This document shows positions 22,920 through 33,501 of a DNA stretch of 64,000 nt, piece by piece. Within the stretch, counting starts at the first letter, position 1. Every line of letters begins with the position of its first letter. Origin of the DNA: Vandiemenella viatica (lineage: Eukaryota; Arthropoda; Insecta; Orthoptera; Morabidae); assembly GCA_031002005.1 (NCBI GenBank), contig CM061921.1, positions 130,432,036 through 130,496,035 of the forward strand, written 5' to 3'. The notes beneath the pieces are model-generated. The model was not told the origin of the DNA. It saw only the letters and a program-made list of their open reading frames with translations, and ran no database searches. Made by a program: the position numbers and the translations under genes.

Positions 22920-23880
22920 ACTAACATCTCATAGGGAAAATTCTCTAACAAGGGGAGGCCGCCAGTTGTAAAATTCGGGTTCGATTCATACTCTGATTAA
23001 TAAAAGCTCATGGCCAGAGTTGTAATGTGGCAAAGGAGTAACATGCGCTTCTTCGCCGTTGTCGAAAATATCGGAATTGAAATATTCCGTTGCGTTCAAA
23101 TACGTTCTATGTTACATAGATTTAATGGGGCGCGTGGCGCAGCGAGCAAGGTCTGTGCCTCGTAAGGCCGTCATCGCCGGATCAAATCTAAATGCGGACA
23201 ACTTTATTTATTCAATTTTGTATACAGATAATTTCCGGCAATTTCAACAGTTACCGTATATAATAAGTTTTTTTAAATGCCTTTTGTTGTGGGAAAAACG
23301 ATGGTGTCTCGTTTCGACCCACTCGTCCCCTGTTGCGGCCTGCGGGAATGAACATCTGTCCTACAACTGCAACGGTCGAGTAACAATATTTCATACCTGC
23401 CTCAGCAAATATTTCTGTTTTTGAAAATATAACTTTGTTTCCGAACAACATAATGAAGTTTAAAAGCGTCGGTTGTTTTATAACAAACCGCATTTTATAA
23501 ACTTATTATATGCATAATTGTTGAAACTGTTTGTCGGTAATTATCTGTTCACGTATTGGAATAAATAAAAAAAAAAAACTTGACAGCAGCGAGATTCGAT
23601 CCCGCAACGACGGACTCACAGAGCAGGGAGCTTGTTCGCTGTACCACGTGACCTAGATATCCATAACATAGAAAATTATTTGAACGCAACGGAATATTTC
23701 AATTCCGATTTTCTCAACAACGGCGAAGAAGTGCATCTTACTGCTTTGCCACATTACACCTCTGGTCATGAAGTTTTATAACGCACAGTATGAATCGAAT
23801 CTGAATTTTAATGTTGGAGGCCCCCTTTTGTAAGTATGTGATGTTGGAATAAAGGTTTTCAACTCTAATAAGCGGCGAAA
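22920..23880. mobile_element. Inverted-repeat element carrying a tRNA-like module in each arm
   Basis: Arms of about 240-270 bp are inverted copies. The left one includes gtaatgtggcaaaggagtaa and ggaattgaaatattccgttg; the right one includes the reverse complement of each with small changes. Each arm ends inwards in a tRNA-like sequence. On the left (plus) it is gtggcgcagcgagcaagg with B-box-like ggatcaaatct; on the right (minus) it is gtggtacagcgaacaagc with gggatcgaatctc. Between them lies about 390 bp of unassigned DNA (spurious ORFs at 23059-23493). No target duplication was found. Confidence 0.65.
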
Positions 23881-23939
23881 GAGACATATTCCGACGGTGT
23901 AGAGCTAGGATATCGTCCACACAAGTGTTGAAGCTACCT

Positions 23940-24341
23940 CAACCCCCCCCCTTTTCCCGACTTGTCTTCACTCCCCCTAATTTGGGAACCTATACTTAAG
24001 CCTGTAGACCAGTACCGGATTAGCCACGTAGGAGTAGTTAGCAAATACTACGGGCCTCGCGCCTTCTGGGGGGCCTCGCAGCCTCCTAGGGGGCCGCGCC
24101 TAGGAGTCTATGGAGCCTCTCCGTCAGGCCATTAATTTTCAAATGTCTGCCGATTTTTATGCTCAACCAGATTTGTTGCGGAGGGCCATCCAACTCACTT
24201 AACTTTCCACTGCGGCTACAAATACTCCTCCCCCGGTTGAAGCAGTCATATCTTTAAGAAAAATTTAGATACTTGAAAAAGTGACACTAGACTTCGCTCA
24301 TAACGTCAACCTCCTTTTTCTGCAAAGTTCTCCGTCCGCAT
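23940..24341. other. Unassigned, C/G-run rich; possible hAT end
   Basis: Near 24010 the sequence cagtaccggattagcc followed by repeated gggcctcgc blocks resembles the GC-rich end of a nonautonomous hAT element, but no matching right end was found. Confidence 0.3.
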
Positions 24342-24711
24342 CAGTGGCGTAGCTAGGTCAACAAGGGCCCCGGTGCAAAAAATTTACTTTGGGCGAAGGC
24401 TCGTGGGCCCTCTAAACTGCGCATGAGGGCAGGGCCCCTAGAGGTGCGCTTAGGGGCCCCTTGAGGTATGCTTGGGGGCCCCCTGAGCGTGAGAGCCCCG
24501 GTGCACTGCACCGCCTAGGGTTGCCAACTTTCTTTACAAGAAATAAAGTATATTCAGGTCTATGAAGGTTATTAAACAGTATTTTAGAAAAACGAACAGT
24601 ATTTTATTTATTTATTGTTTTAAATACATATTTTTAGAGCTTGTCGCACAACTTACTAATTTACAATCTTTTTTAAAAACTTCATATGCCTCATCACAAT
24701 TAATATCGAAA

Positions 24712-26700
24712 TTAAAATAAATGAGGAGCTCGTTTTTTTATTAATATGATAGATGCTCTATTTCTATCATCCCGCCACTTAGCATTCATTACTGAAAAAA
24801 CTCTTTCAGTAAATGCTGAGGTGGCGGGAACAGAAAGTAGATATGAGACAATTTTAGTGATGTTTTTAAATTCTTCTGAAGTGTTTACTAATAAATGGCT
24901 CCATTTTTGGCTAGCACTCATTTCAAGAAAATCTTTGTCTTCTGATATTTTTCATAAATTACTTTAAAATTTGTTAATTCTGAATATAAATCATCCATAC
25001 CAATATTGAGTCTATATAAATTTAGATTATCTATAATTTTCTCAAAATGATCAAATGTGACCGCAGACTTCAATGACAAACAGCTAATTAAAGAAAGCCA
25101 ATTAGCTCTGATTGAAACCGAACCATTCTTCTAAATACAAATTAGCATTTTCAATAAAAAGTATAAGTTATTTATAGTTCTATTAAAAACTTCTTGGGAA
25201 GACTCTCTAATAGTATTTAAAACTTTTTTTTGTTTCATGGCCAAAATACTTACCATTTTTTCTTTGAATTAGCTCAGTCTTTAAACCAGTCATAATGTTA
25301 TAAACATCTAAAATAGTTACATTATTTCCTTCTAATTTTTTAATTGTTTTATTGAAAACATTTAATATATGACTAGCATACAGAAGGTAACTATAAATTA
25401 CTTTATTTTTAACATTATCATCTAACATTAATAAATTCTGAATAACCATTGGACAGTCAACATCCAAATCAACAAAGTAATTACAAATTGGTGTCCAACT
25501 AAGCAAAATTGTGTCAATCGCTGGTAGAAGAGATAGCCAACGAGTTCCTATGTGTCGTTTTATTTCATGAAACTCTCCTTCAGCAAGTGCTACAAATCTT
25601 TTTAATTCTTCTCTTCTTGCATGCCGACACAGAAAAATTGGCTATAGATTTTTAATATAATGTTCTCAATGTCATAACTTAAACAACTTCATAGCATGTT
25701 TTACTGAATTGTGCACAATATGGGCATGACAATTTCCTTTTATTAAGTCTGGCACAACCTCTAAGATGTTTGTATATAATGAATGATTATGTCCAAAATT
25801 TGCATTTGTATTGTCAGCGCTAAAACCAGATAATTGATTGAAAGGAAGTTCTAAAGACTATAAGGAGTTTTTAATGGCTGAAAACATCCCATTGGCTGAT
25901 TCATCTGGATTTTCATAAAAATCAATTAATTTTTGTTGTATTCCACTTTTAGGGGTAAAATATTGGACTACCAGAGAAAATAATTTGATATTTTTTTTAT
26001 TGGAGGCATCAGTTTGTAGACAGTAAAATACATTGTCTTTATTTAACTGGTCAATAACAGACTGCAAGGAATGTGGGCCAAGAACTTCGGTCACTAATGC
26101 CTCCATTTTTGTCCTAGCCAATCGTAAGTTAGTGGCTGTTTTGGAATCAACATAGATAATCTTATTTAATTTGATACTACAGTCCTGGCTATTGTACGAT
26201 AAATTATGCTTGACAGTATGGTATGTCATCGCTAACTCGGCCGCTGTTAACTTGGTATCTTCATTAGAAAGGGGAGACAAGCCTGATGTAGAAGCAGAAG
26301 TTTTAGGAAAAAACTTTTGTAACAATCCACTAGATTTTCTCATTTCCATTTTTGCTGGTCAAGTGTTGTTTAACCTACAAAAAAAAAAAAAAAACGGAAA
26401 CGAAATATATTATGTAAAATAGTTACCTAAAAATATGTAATAATTTAAGCATATCAATAAATAGATAAGTGGAAATCAAGCAAGACGCAAACGAAAGTAT
26501 CAAACCTGCCCAACACCTGCGTGAGAAATAGTAAATGTTAAAGCACATATTTTGCATTTAGCATTAAATTTGCACAGTGGATCACTCGTTAACCAGTCAT
26601 ATTGGCATTCCCATTCGTGCTTATATTTTTGATTTACTTTCGATAGTTTGGCTTTCTTACTTGGCGTTGTAGGAGTAGTATCAGTAGTATCACTTTCCAT
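24712..26700 (-). pseudogene. BED-type hAT transposase (broken, with a small intron)
   Basis: It starts at ATG 26700 (MESDTTDTTPTTPSKKAKLS). A BED finger follows: EWECQYDWL, CKFNAKCKICALTF, then ISHAGVGQ. A 131-bp intron (26375-26505; donor CAG|GTTTGA, acceptor ttttgtag) splits the finger, which continues VKQHLTSK, supplying the second His of the C-x2-C...H...H pattern. Just after the splice a one-base shift leads into RKSSGLLQKFFPKT and the catalytic-core region (25858-26349). Further blocks are at 25207-25506. The C-terminal dimerisation motif SVPATSAFTERVFSVMNAKW is at 24712-24921. Several frameshifts make it inactive. Confidence 0.8.
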
Positions 26701-26876
26701 CTTTTGTACACTAAGCTTATCACTACAAAGTCCACATAAAAAACGGTTATATTCTGAGAACGTAAAGTAGTAGTAATAGTAACGTACACACCACACTCGC
26801 ACGTCTGTCAGTGAGTGGAATGACAGTCTTGAATATTTGCCACTGACAGATTCGTTCAGAAACTCAGTGTGATTTG

Positions 26877-27077
26877 TATAAACTGCTCTCGGGTGACTAG
26901 CCTAGTCAAGAGTGCGTTGTCACACGATATTTCGGCAACTAGATTCATTGCCGCCATCTTCACCAGAAGATGGCGGCAATGAATCTAGTCGCCGAAATAT
27001 CGTGTGACAACGCACTCTTGACTCGGCTAGTCACCCGAGAGCAGTTTATACATTCTCAACGCCGAGAAAGACTTCGT
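26877..27077. mobile_element. Fold-back element with 13-bp target duplication
   Basis: An almost perfect palindrome: arms of about 85 bp run from tataaactgctctcgggtg inwards to gccgccatcttc, with a 4-base loop. An asymmetric tail (cattctcaacgccgagaaag) follows the right arm. The 13-bp direct repeat tcagtgtgatttg flanks it (26864-26876 and 27078-27090). Both strands carry a hammerhead-like core (see findings). It lies in the inner hAT element. Confidence 0.8.
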
Positions 27078-27325
27078 TCAGTGTGATTTGTTTGTGGCTG
27101 CACTGCACTGAGCAGTGAGCGCCCTCTGACTAAATAAAAACAATTTGTGAGCATCTAAGTGTAACACATAATAATGTGTCTGCATTTTGATGCTGAAAAC
27201 AGTATTTTGTATACTTTATTTTTGTTAAACAGTAAAAAGTATAATTTAATGAAAAACAGTATAATACTGTTTAAAACAGTATAGTTGGCAACCCTACACA
27301 TAGTAGCTACGCCCCTGGTCCGCAT

Positions 27326-27795
27326 GGTTAATAGCAACTACAGTTTAGAAATAAAGACTTTCCCATTGATACTCCTGCACTTCAGAAACATTCATTGTTA
27401 AGCGGGGTGCTAGAGCTCCACTGAATTCTGCGATTTCTTTTGCTCTGAAGAAATGGAAGGGGCTAGATATTTTGAACTTAAAGGGATTTAAAAGTTTTCA
27501 CAAATGAGTTCTCACCAATCCTGAAATCGAAAACTGCCAGAAAATTCTCATATTTTCATCACAAATTTCAATAAATGCGTTAGTATGAATGTTGTAATTG
27601 TGTTTTTTAAAATGTTATCAAACTCAGGCATCAATTTTTAATTATTAATAGACGACCCTATCATACAGCGACTTTAAAAGTTCATCAGACATATTGGCTC
27701 TATATTGTGACTCGATATATTTCATTCTGGCAAGGTTTGTTCATTAAGGCACGTTGTTTCGAAAACAGAGTGGTACATTGATGCCGAAAAATTCA
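27326..27795. other. No recognised feature
   Basis: Flanking DNA of the 24342 hAT insertion. No motif was identified. Confidence 0.3.
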
Positions 27796-27799
27796 ACCG

Positions 27800-28012
27800 A
27801 ACAAGCCTGATGGTGAGCGGTAACGCTCTATCCTGGTATTCGGGAGAACGCAGGTTCAAAGCCCCTTCCGGTCATCAAACTTTCCAGAAATCACTCCAGC
27901 AAATGCTAGGATGGTTCCTACAAAAGACCATGGCCGTTCCCTGCCTCCCTCAATCCCGTCCCACCTCTAATGACCTTGACGTCGACAAGACGTAAAGTCC
28001 GAGAAAGAGTAA
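27800..28012 (+). mobile_element. SINE family A, copy 4
   Basis: Head gatggtgagcggtaacgctc, B box aggttcaaagcc, body aaatcactccagcaaatgc, tail gaccttgacgtcgacaagac followed by gtaaagtcc. The acceptor-stem end is eroded. Confidence 0.85.
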
Positions 28013-28104
28013 TCAGCGGGCTAGATAGAACGATATCGTGGGCGTTTTTTGGAGACCCCTGGATTACAGGAACGTTGGGTCATTTACAACTTTTACAGCT
28101 GAGT

Positions 28105-28742
28105 TAGGCCTAAACAGACGAAGCGGCTTCCCGCCGCACTGTTCACACGACGCGGCTGCCGCTCCGCCTAGACTGACACGTGCACGGTCGATTTGGCGCG
28201 TATAATTCAATTCTTCGTAAAACAGTGCATATTGAAGACGAGAGTGAAATGCTTCTGTGATTACTGTACCGAAAGTTGAACAGGAGAAGAAAAAACTGCC
28301 GATATCAGTGCTTCTGAATCAATTTCATTCATAAAATAATTTTTAAAAAATATGAGAGGCTAGTTGCCAAAAATAAAACTGCCACATTCCTTTGAACCAA
28401 TTAGACATTCAAACTGTATTCTATGCTACAAAAGTACAGATTAAGATAAAATTTAAGTTAAAGTTTTGGTGTTGGATCAATAGAAATCTATCTCAAAGTC
28501 TAAAAAGCGTATTATTAAAAGAATATGAAATCTGAAAATAATTACAAGTAAAAAATAAAAAATAATTTGGAATTTTCATTATTTATTTAATGTAATAGTA
28601 TGTTACGTGTTTTACATTCGAACACGGATGTGTAATGATACAAAAAGGAATAAATAGCTCCATTTCTGAGTCATTTTCTTCGGTCGGCCGTGTCGACTAC
28701 ACCGCTGCGCGGCAGAAACCGCCTCGTCTGTCTGTTTATAGG
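28105..28742. mobile_element. MITE with ~50-bp GC-rich inverted ends
   Basis: The left end aggcctaaacagacgaagcg and the right end, reversed, cctataaacagacagacgag share most of the following 30 bases (gcggYttc, ccgcc). The interior is very AT-rich with no ORF. The target duplication is unresolved, so the superfamily is unknown (hAT likely from TIR style). Confidence 0.55.
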
Positions 28743-28745
28743 ACA

Positions 28746-28992
28746 TTTTTTTTTAACTGCTTAACGTCTCTTAACAGCAAGGTCTTTAGAGACGGGAAGG
28801 GATTTGGGGGGGGGGGCAAGGAATGGGAAGGAGTTCGGCCATGGCCTTTTGAAGGAAGCATCCCGGCATTTGCCTGGAGTGATTTGGGAAACCATGGAAA
28901 ACCCAAATGTGGATGTGCGGACGGGGATTCGAACCGCCGTCCTCTCGAATGCGAGGACAGAACGCTAACCGTTACACCACCACGACCGGTGT
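28746..28992 (-). mobile_element. SINE family A, copy 5
   Basis: On the minus strand: head gtggtggtgtaacggttagc, B box cggttcgaatcccc, body tttgggttttccatggtttc, then a G/C-run interruption, tail and poly(A) (T-run at 28747-28754). It abuts the MITE at 28105-28742. Confidence 0.85.
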
Positions 28993-29990
28993 TTATTGTA
29001 CACCCAGATACATATAGATATCATAATCGCAAGTTTTTTTGGGAATACACGACACAGTGGCGACTTCCCTACACATCTGCTTTCCTAGTCTATAAGTCTC
29101 CTTTACCTTTTATTTTAAAAAATTATCTTAAAATTCATTTATTCCAATAAAACCACCAAACTGCCTTTCTCCTTTTACGAATATTATTTTTAAATTTTTT
29201 CAATGTTTCAGGTAAGTTGTTCGTTGTTTCTGTTAGTAATTTGTTCTGATCCCCGACCCCCTTACCAAATTTAAGTTTTACCTAACTTAAATTTTTCTTT
29301 CGTTGATATACTGAACAATTATGATTTTTACCTTTAAACTGCTTTTTCTTAAGTTTCGCATTTTTGTCACCGTTCACGCATGATTTTGAATAGTACGAAA
29401 GTAGCTGATAAAGCATGCATAACACTGTACAACGGCAGCAGAGTCTGAAGTATTTTCCTATTCTAATTTCTGGTACGGCATCAAAGTTTTCACTGTTCTT
29501 AAATTACAGTGGAGGCAAATTAATAATTTTTCCGCAATGCAGAAGATCTCGAGGTGAAATACGTAATCACAATCCTGTGTCCATACAGTATTTACGCAAG
29601 AACTTCGAAATAAGAATAAATCTTCAAATATCCGAACACTTGATTTTAGTTTGAAACTTCACATTGTTGGCATATGCAGCAAGTGGCAGTGCTGGATCTA
29701 GGGGGGGAGGGTGGCAAACCGTGGCGCTTGCCCCGGGCGGCAACTTTAGGGGGCGGCAAAATCGACTATTCGAATATTGCAACTATTCGACTCTTACAAA
29801 AGCTCATCGTATAAACCACTGAGGCCTCGGTATGCCATTTAGGCAAAAATTGTAGTTCCATGTTAAGCAATGAGCCACTGCCTGCCATCATAGAAATTTG
29901 CTGTTAGCTAACTAAGTGTGTGTATGGCCATGAAATCCAAACGGTCTTTGGTCAGGTAAAATAAGCTTTTTCCACATGATTTTTCCATAG
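28993..29990. other. No supported gene
   Basis: Near 29694 cagtgctggatctaggggg resembles the terminal repeat of the 7052 MITE family, followed by ggcggcaactttagg; no right end was found. Otherwise unassigned. Confidence 0.3.
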
Positions 29991-30101
29991 CATATATATA
30001 TAATGCTGTCGTCAGTTTTTCGACTGGTTTAATGCAATCCTCCATCCCTTCCTCTACAGTTCTTACCTTCGATTGTTCCCTCCATCAGCTAATTAACCAA
30101 T

Positions 30102-30314
30102 GGCCGGCCTCGGTAGCGTAGGGACTAGAGTGCTAGCTCCTCGTGCCGAAGGCCGCCGGTTCGAATCCGGCCGGGGGCATGGATGTTAAGTGTTGTGTGT
30201 CTGTGTGAATGTCCTGTCCGTCCTGTGGCGTCCATACACTGAAAGCAATTATAGTTACCTTGAGCTGGCTGTATGGCCTCCGTTGCCAAATGCCATAAAA
30301 AAAAATAAAAAAAA
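30102..30314 (+). mobile_element. SINE family B, copy 1; 3' tail matches the I-clade LINE
   Basis: tRNA-like head ggccggcctcggtagcgtag with B box ggttcgaatcc at 30158-30168, then a body without coding. The tail at 30263-30300 (ggctgtatggcc ... ttgccaaatgccataaa) matches the 3' end of the LINE at 34273-40570, followed by an A-rich run. A perfect 11-bp target duplication, aattaaccaat, lies at 30091-30101 and 30315-30325. It inserted into the RTE-like LINE. Confidence 0.9.
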
Positions 30315-30329
30315 AATTAACCAATCCAG

Positions 30330-33029
30330 CATGTCTCAAAATATGACCTACTAGCCTGTCTCTTCTTTCTGTAAGATTCTACCACAAACTTCTTTCCTCA
30401 CCCATCATTTCCAAAACTCGTTCATTTCTTACTTTGTCTGTCCACTTAATTTTCAGCATTCTTCTGTAGCACCACATTTCAAATGCTTCAATTTTCTTTA
30501 TTTCCGGTATTCGTAAAGTCCATGTACCGCTACAATAATGTCCTGTGCTCCACACATTGAGTTTTAAAAAGTTCTTTCTAATTCCTAGATCAATATTTGA
30601 AACTTAAAGATTTCTCTTTTCATGAAGGCTCATTTTGCAAGTGCTATTCTGCTTTTAACATCATTCCTGCTTCGGCCATCGGTTGTAATTTTACTTCACA
30701 AGTAACAGAATTCACTTACTTCTCCTATTGCATCCGATCCTATTTTTATATTTAGTATACTAGTATTGGTATCTTTTCTGCTACATTTCATCACTTTTGT
30801 CTTGCTTTGATTTATATTCAGTCCAAAATCTTCCTTCAGTATTTCATTCATGCCATCCAGTAACTTCTCAATATCCTCAGCGCTTTCTTCTAACAAGACA
30901 ATGTCATCAGCAGATCGTAGCATACTTATTTTTTCTCCCTGAACACTTATGCCACATGGAAATTTTTCTTTGACTTTCTCAATTGCTTCTTCTACATACA
31001 AGTTGAATATTAACGGAGAGAGACTACAACCATGTCTAAAACCCTTTTTAACTGATGCTTGTCTCACATGATTCTCTACTTTTATTACAGCCACTTGATT
31101 CTTATATAGTTTATAAAGTATTCATCTATCTCGATACTTTAGACCTGACTTCTTTAAAAAATTTGATCATCTTGTACCACCTAACATTATCAAAAGATTT
31201 TTCTAAATCAACAAACACCATAAAAGAATCTTTGTTTTTCTTGATCCGCCCTTCAAGCATTAATCTTAAAGCCAGAATTGCTTCCCTTGTACCGCGATTT
31301 TTCCTAAACCCATCCTTCTTTATACTATTCTGCTCAGTAATTTTGAAGCATGTGATGTTGGACTAATGGTGAGATAATTCTTACATTTGTCGGCTTGGGC
31401 TTTCTTTCGAAGTGTGAAGAAGATATTTTTATTAAAATCAGTTGAATTTCTCCTGTTTCATAACTTTTTGATATCAGCTTGAATAATCTTTCGATTCCTT
31501 CCTCTCCTAGGGATTTAAGAAGTTGTGTAAGGATCTCATCAATTCCAACTGCCTTATTTGCTTTCAAGTCATGCAGAGCTCTATTAAATTCTGTCCTCAA
31601 AACAGGATCTTCTAAGTCATCAATGTCGACATCGCCTTCCTTTTCCATTACACTATTGTTCAAGTCGTCCCCATCATACAGTTTCTCAATGTATTCCTTC
31701 CATCGGTTAGCACTATCATCTGAGCTTAAAAAAGTCTCCCATCAGCGGCTTTAATGTTCACACCACTTTTCTTCATTTCTCCAAAGTTCTGTTTGATCTT
31801 TCTATATGCAACATCTACTTCACCTAAAACCATTTACTTTTCTACTTCTTCACACTTTTCTTCTAGCCATTTTTCTTTTTCCTTTTTGCATTTCCTATTT
31901 ATTTGATTTCTAAATTGCCTGTATTGATCTCTTCCTGCTTCACCCTGAACATTTTTGTACCTTTTCCTCTGATCCATCAGCTCCAAAATTTCTTCTGTGA
32001 TCCAAGGTTTTCGGGCACCTTGTTGCCTAAAGCCTAATTTTTCTTTACCATCTTTCATTATTTCTTTCTTTAGTGCATTCCATTCGTCCTCGGTTGAGCT
32101 CCTTTCAGAGTTACTTCTTAGACCTAAGTCTTCTTTTTCTGCAAATTTTTCTCTTGTACTAGATTGTTTCAGTTTATTCACTTCAAGTCTGATCTGCTTA
32201 TACTGCTTCCTTATTCGCTTGAATTTCAACCTGCACTTCATTACTATCAAATTATGGTCAGAAACTATGTCTGCTCCTAGGTACGATTTACAGTCTAGAA
32301 CTTGATTGCTGAATCTCTGTTTGGCAATGATATAATCTAACTGATATCTGACTATATTCCAAGGACGTTTCCAGGTGTATATCCTTCTTGCATGGTTCTT
32401 ATACAGTGTGTTTGTCACTACTAGCATATGTCTTTAACAAAATTCTAACAACATGCTTCTTCGCTCATTTCTTTCTCCTACACCAAAACTTCCTACAGTA
32501 TTCCCCTCTTTTCCTTCTCCCACTATCATATTCCGATCACAAATAATTATAAAATTTTCCTCCCCCCTCACATATTGGATTAATTCTTCAATTTCAGTAT
32601 ATATTTTCTCTATTTCTTCATCATGTTCCTGTGTCGTTGGCATATACACTTGCACTAACGTGGTTGGGGCAGGCTTAGGTTCTAACCTCATCTAAATAAT
32701 CCTGTCACTAAACTGTTCATTACAAATCCTACACCAGTGACTCCATTGACAGCTTGTGTGCTAATTATCCTGTGTTCCCCAGAACAGAAATCCTGTGCAG
32801 CCTTCAATTTAATCTCACTAATCCCAACGACTTCTAACTTAAATTGCTCCATCTCCCTTTTTAAGTTTTCTAACCTAACTGCCCTATTAAGACTTCTAAC
32901 ATTCCACGCTCCGACTCGTAGAATGTTTCTATGCATTCTAATGACTCCTCCCTGAGTAGTTCCCACCCGTAGATCCGATTGGGGGACTATTTTACCTCCG
33001 GAATGTATTACCCAGAAAGAAGCCATCAT
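30330..33029 (-). pseudogene. Broken LINE ORF: endonuclease and reverse transcriptase
   Basis: Reading 33029 downwards: AWNVRSLNRAVRLENLKREM and VVGISEIKLK (endonuclease motifs); VQVYMPTTQEHDEE; NFIIICDRNMIVG, where Asp replaces the usual Gly-Asp; a linker at 31834-32427 with VSDHNLIVMKC (the S/GDH motif); LKANKAVGIDEI (RT block); and KGFRHGCSLSPLIFNLYVEE. The catalytic box appears as RSADDIVLLEE, with Ser where Tyr or Phe is usual. At least five frame changes separate the blocks. It is non-functional. Confidence 0.8.
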
Positions 33030-33394
33030 GATGAATGTAATTTGAGAGGATTACAGGTCCTCGAGATATCCTTTGGGTCTTTAATGCAATGGTTTTCCGT
33101 TGCCTTCTGCATCCCCATGCCGTTGATCATTTCTGATTCATCCGCCTTTAGGGGCCGTTTCCAACCCAAATGGCAAGAGGGTGCCCTGAACCGCTCCGCG
33201 CTCTTCCGCTCTCCTTTCAGAGGCCGTTGGCAAGCAGTGGGTGACTCCTTATACCGGGAACCTTTCAGTCGCCAGAGTCTCGTCCATGCAAACAGGGCGC
33301 ACCACGTGAAGGAGAGGTTGACATTGAGTTGGAAGAGGCTAGTATAGTCTCTCCCAAACCCTTACACCCCATATATATATATAGACAACACAAG

Positions 33395-33501
33395 GCGGAC
33401 ATAACACTTAATTAAAACCACCCATGCTCGAGGCCGAACTCGAACCGGTGACCCTTGCAACGCGAGTCTAGCGTGCTACCCCTACGCTGCCGGGGTCGGT
33501 A
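33395..33501 (-). mobile_element. SINE family B, copy 2 (head only)
   Basis: On the minus strand: ccccggcagcgtaggggtag, then caccggttcgagttcgg, corresponding to head and B box of copy 1, then gcatgggtggttttaatt and taagtgttatgtcc. The 3' part, including the LINE-derived tail, is absent; it stops in a TATATA run next to the RTE-like LINE. Confidence 0.7.

Larger units (their letters stand above)
24516..27296 (-). mobile_element. Inner hAT transposon with TAGGGTTGCCAACT ends
   Basis: Both ends carry tagggttgccaact as inverted repeats, followed by AT-rich subterminal DNA with cagtat motifs. It encodes a BED-finger transposase on the minus strand. The expected 8-bp target duplication is not recognisable (gcaccgcc against cacatagt), so one junction may be altered. 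A fold-back element sits at 26877-27077 upstream of the coding start. Confidence 0.75.
24342..27317. mobile_element. hAT element with CAGTGGCGTAGCTA ends and 8-bp target duplication
   Basis: The left end cagtggcgtagctagg and right end (reversed) caggggcgtagctac form the TIRs. A perfect 8-bp duplication, gtccgcat, flanks them (24334-24341 and 27318-27325), which is diagnostic of hAT. Of the 2976 bp, only about 174 bp on the left and 21 bp on the right belong to this element; the rest is an inner hAT (24516-27296). It therefore began as a roughly 200-bp nonautonomous copy. Confidence 0.85.
29995..33365 (-). mobile_element. RTE-like LINE, degraded, interrupted by a SINE
   Basis: A minus-strand element. 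It has a 5' leader of about 340 bp (33025-33365), an endonuclease, RT, and a 3' end attaaaccagtcgaaaaact followed by a TATATA tail near 29995. A SINE (30102-30314) sits close to its 3' end with an 11-bp target duplication. It differs from the LINE at 180-3199 in sequence and 3' tail. The clade call (RTE rather than jockey) is tentative. Confidence 0.75.

Noticed and set aside
23131..23200. Functional tRNA gene
   Set aside because: A-box-like and B-box-like blocks are present, but no full cloverleaf can be drawn and the sequence is part of a repeated inverted arm.
28635..29150. 171-codon open frame
   Set aside because: It runs antisense through SINE A5 and the end of a MITE; the residues are simply translated repeat sequence.
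29694..29770. Complete hAT MITE starting cagtgctggatctagg
   Set aside because: Only one end is present; no inverted partner or target duplication could be found.
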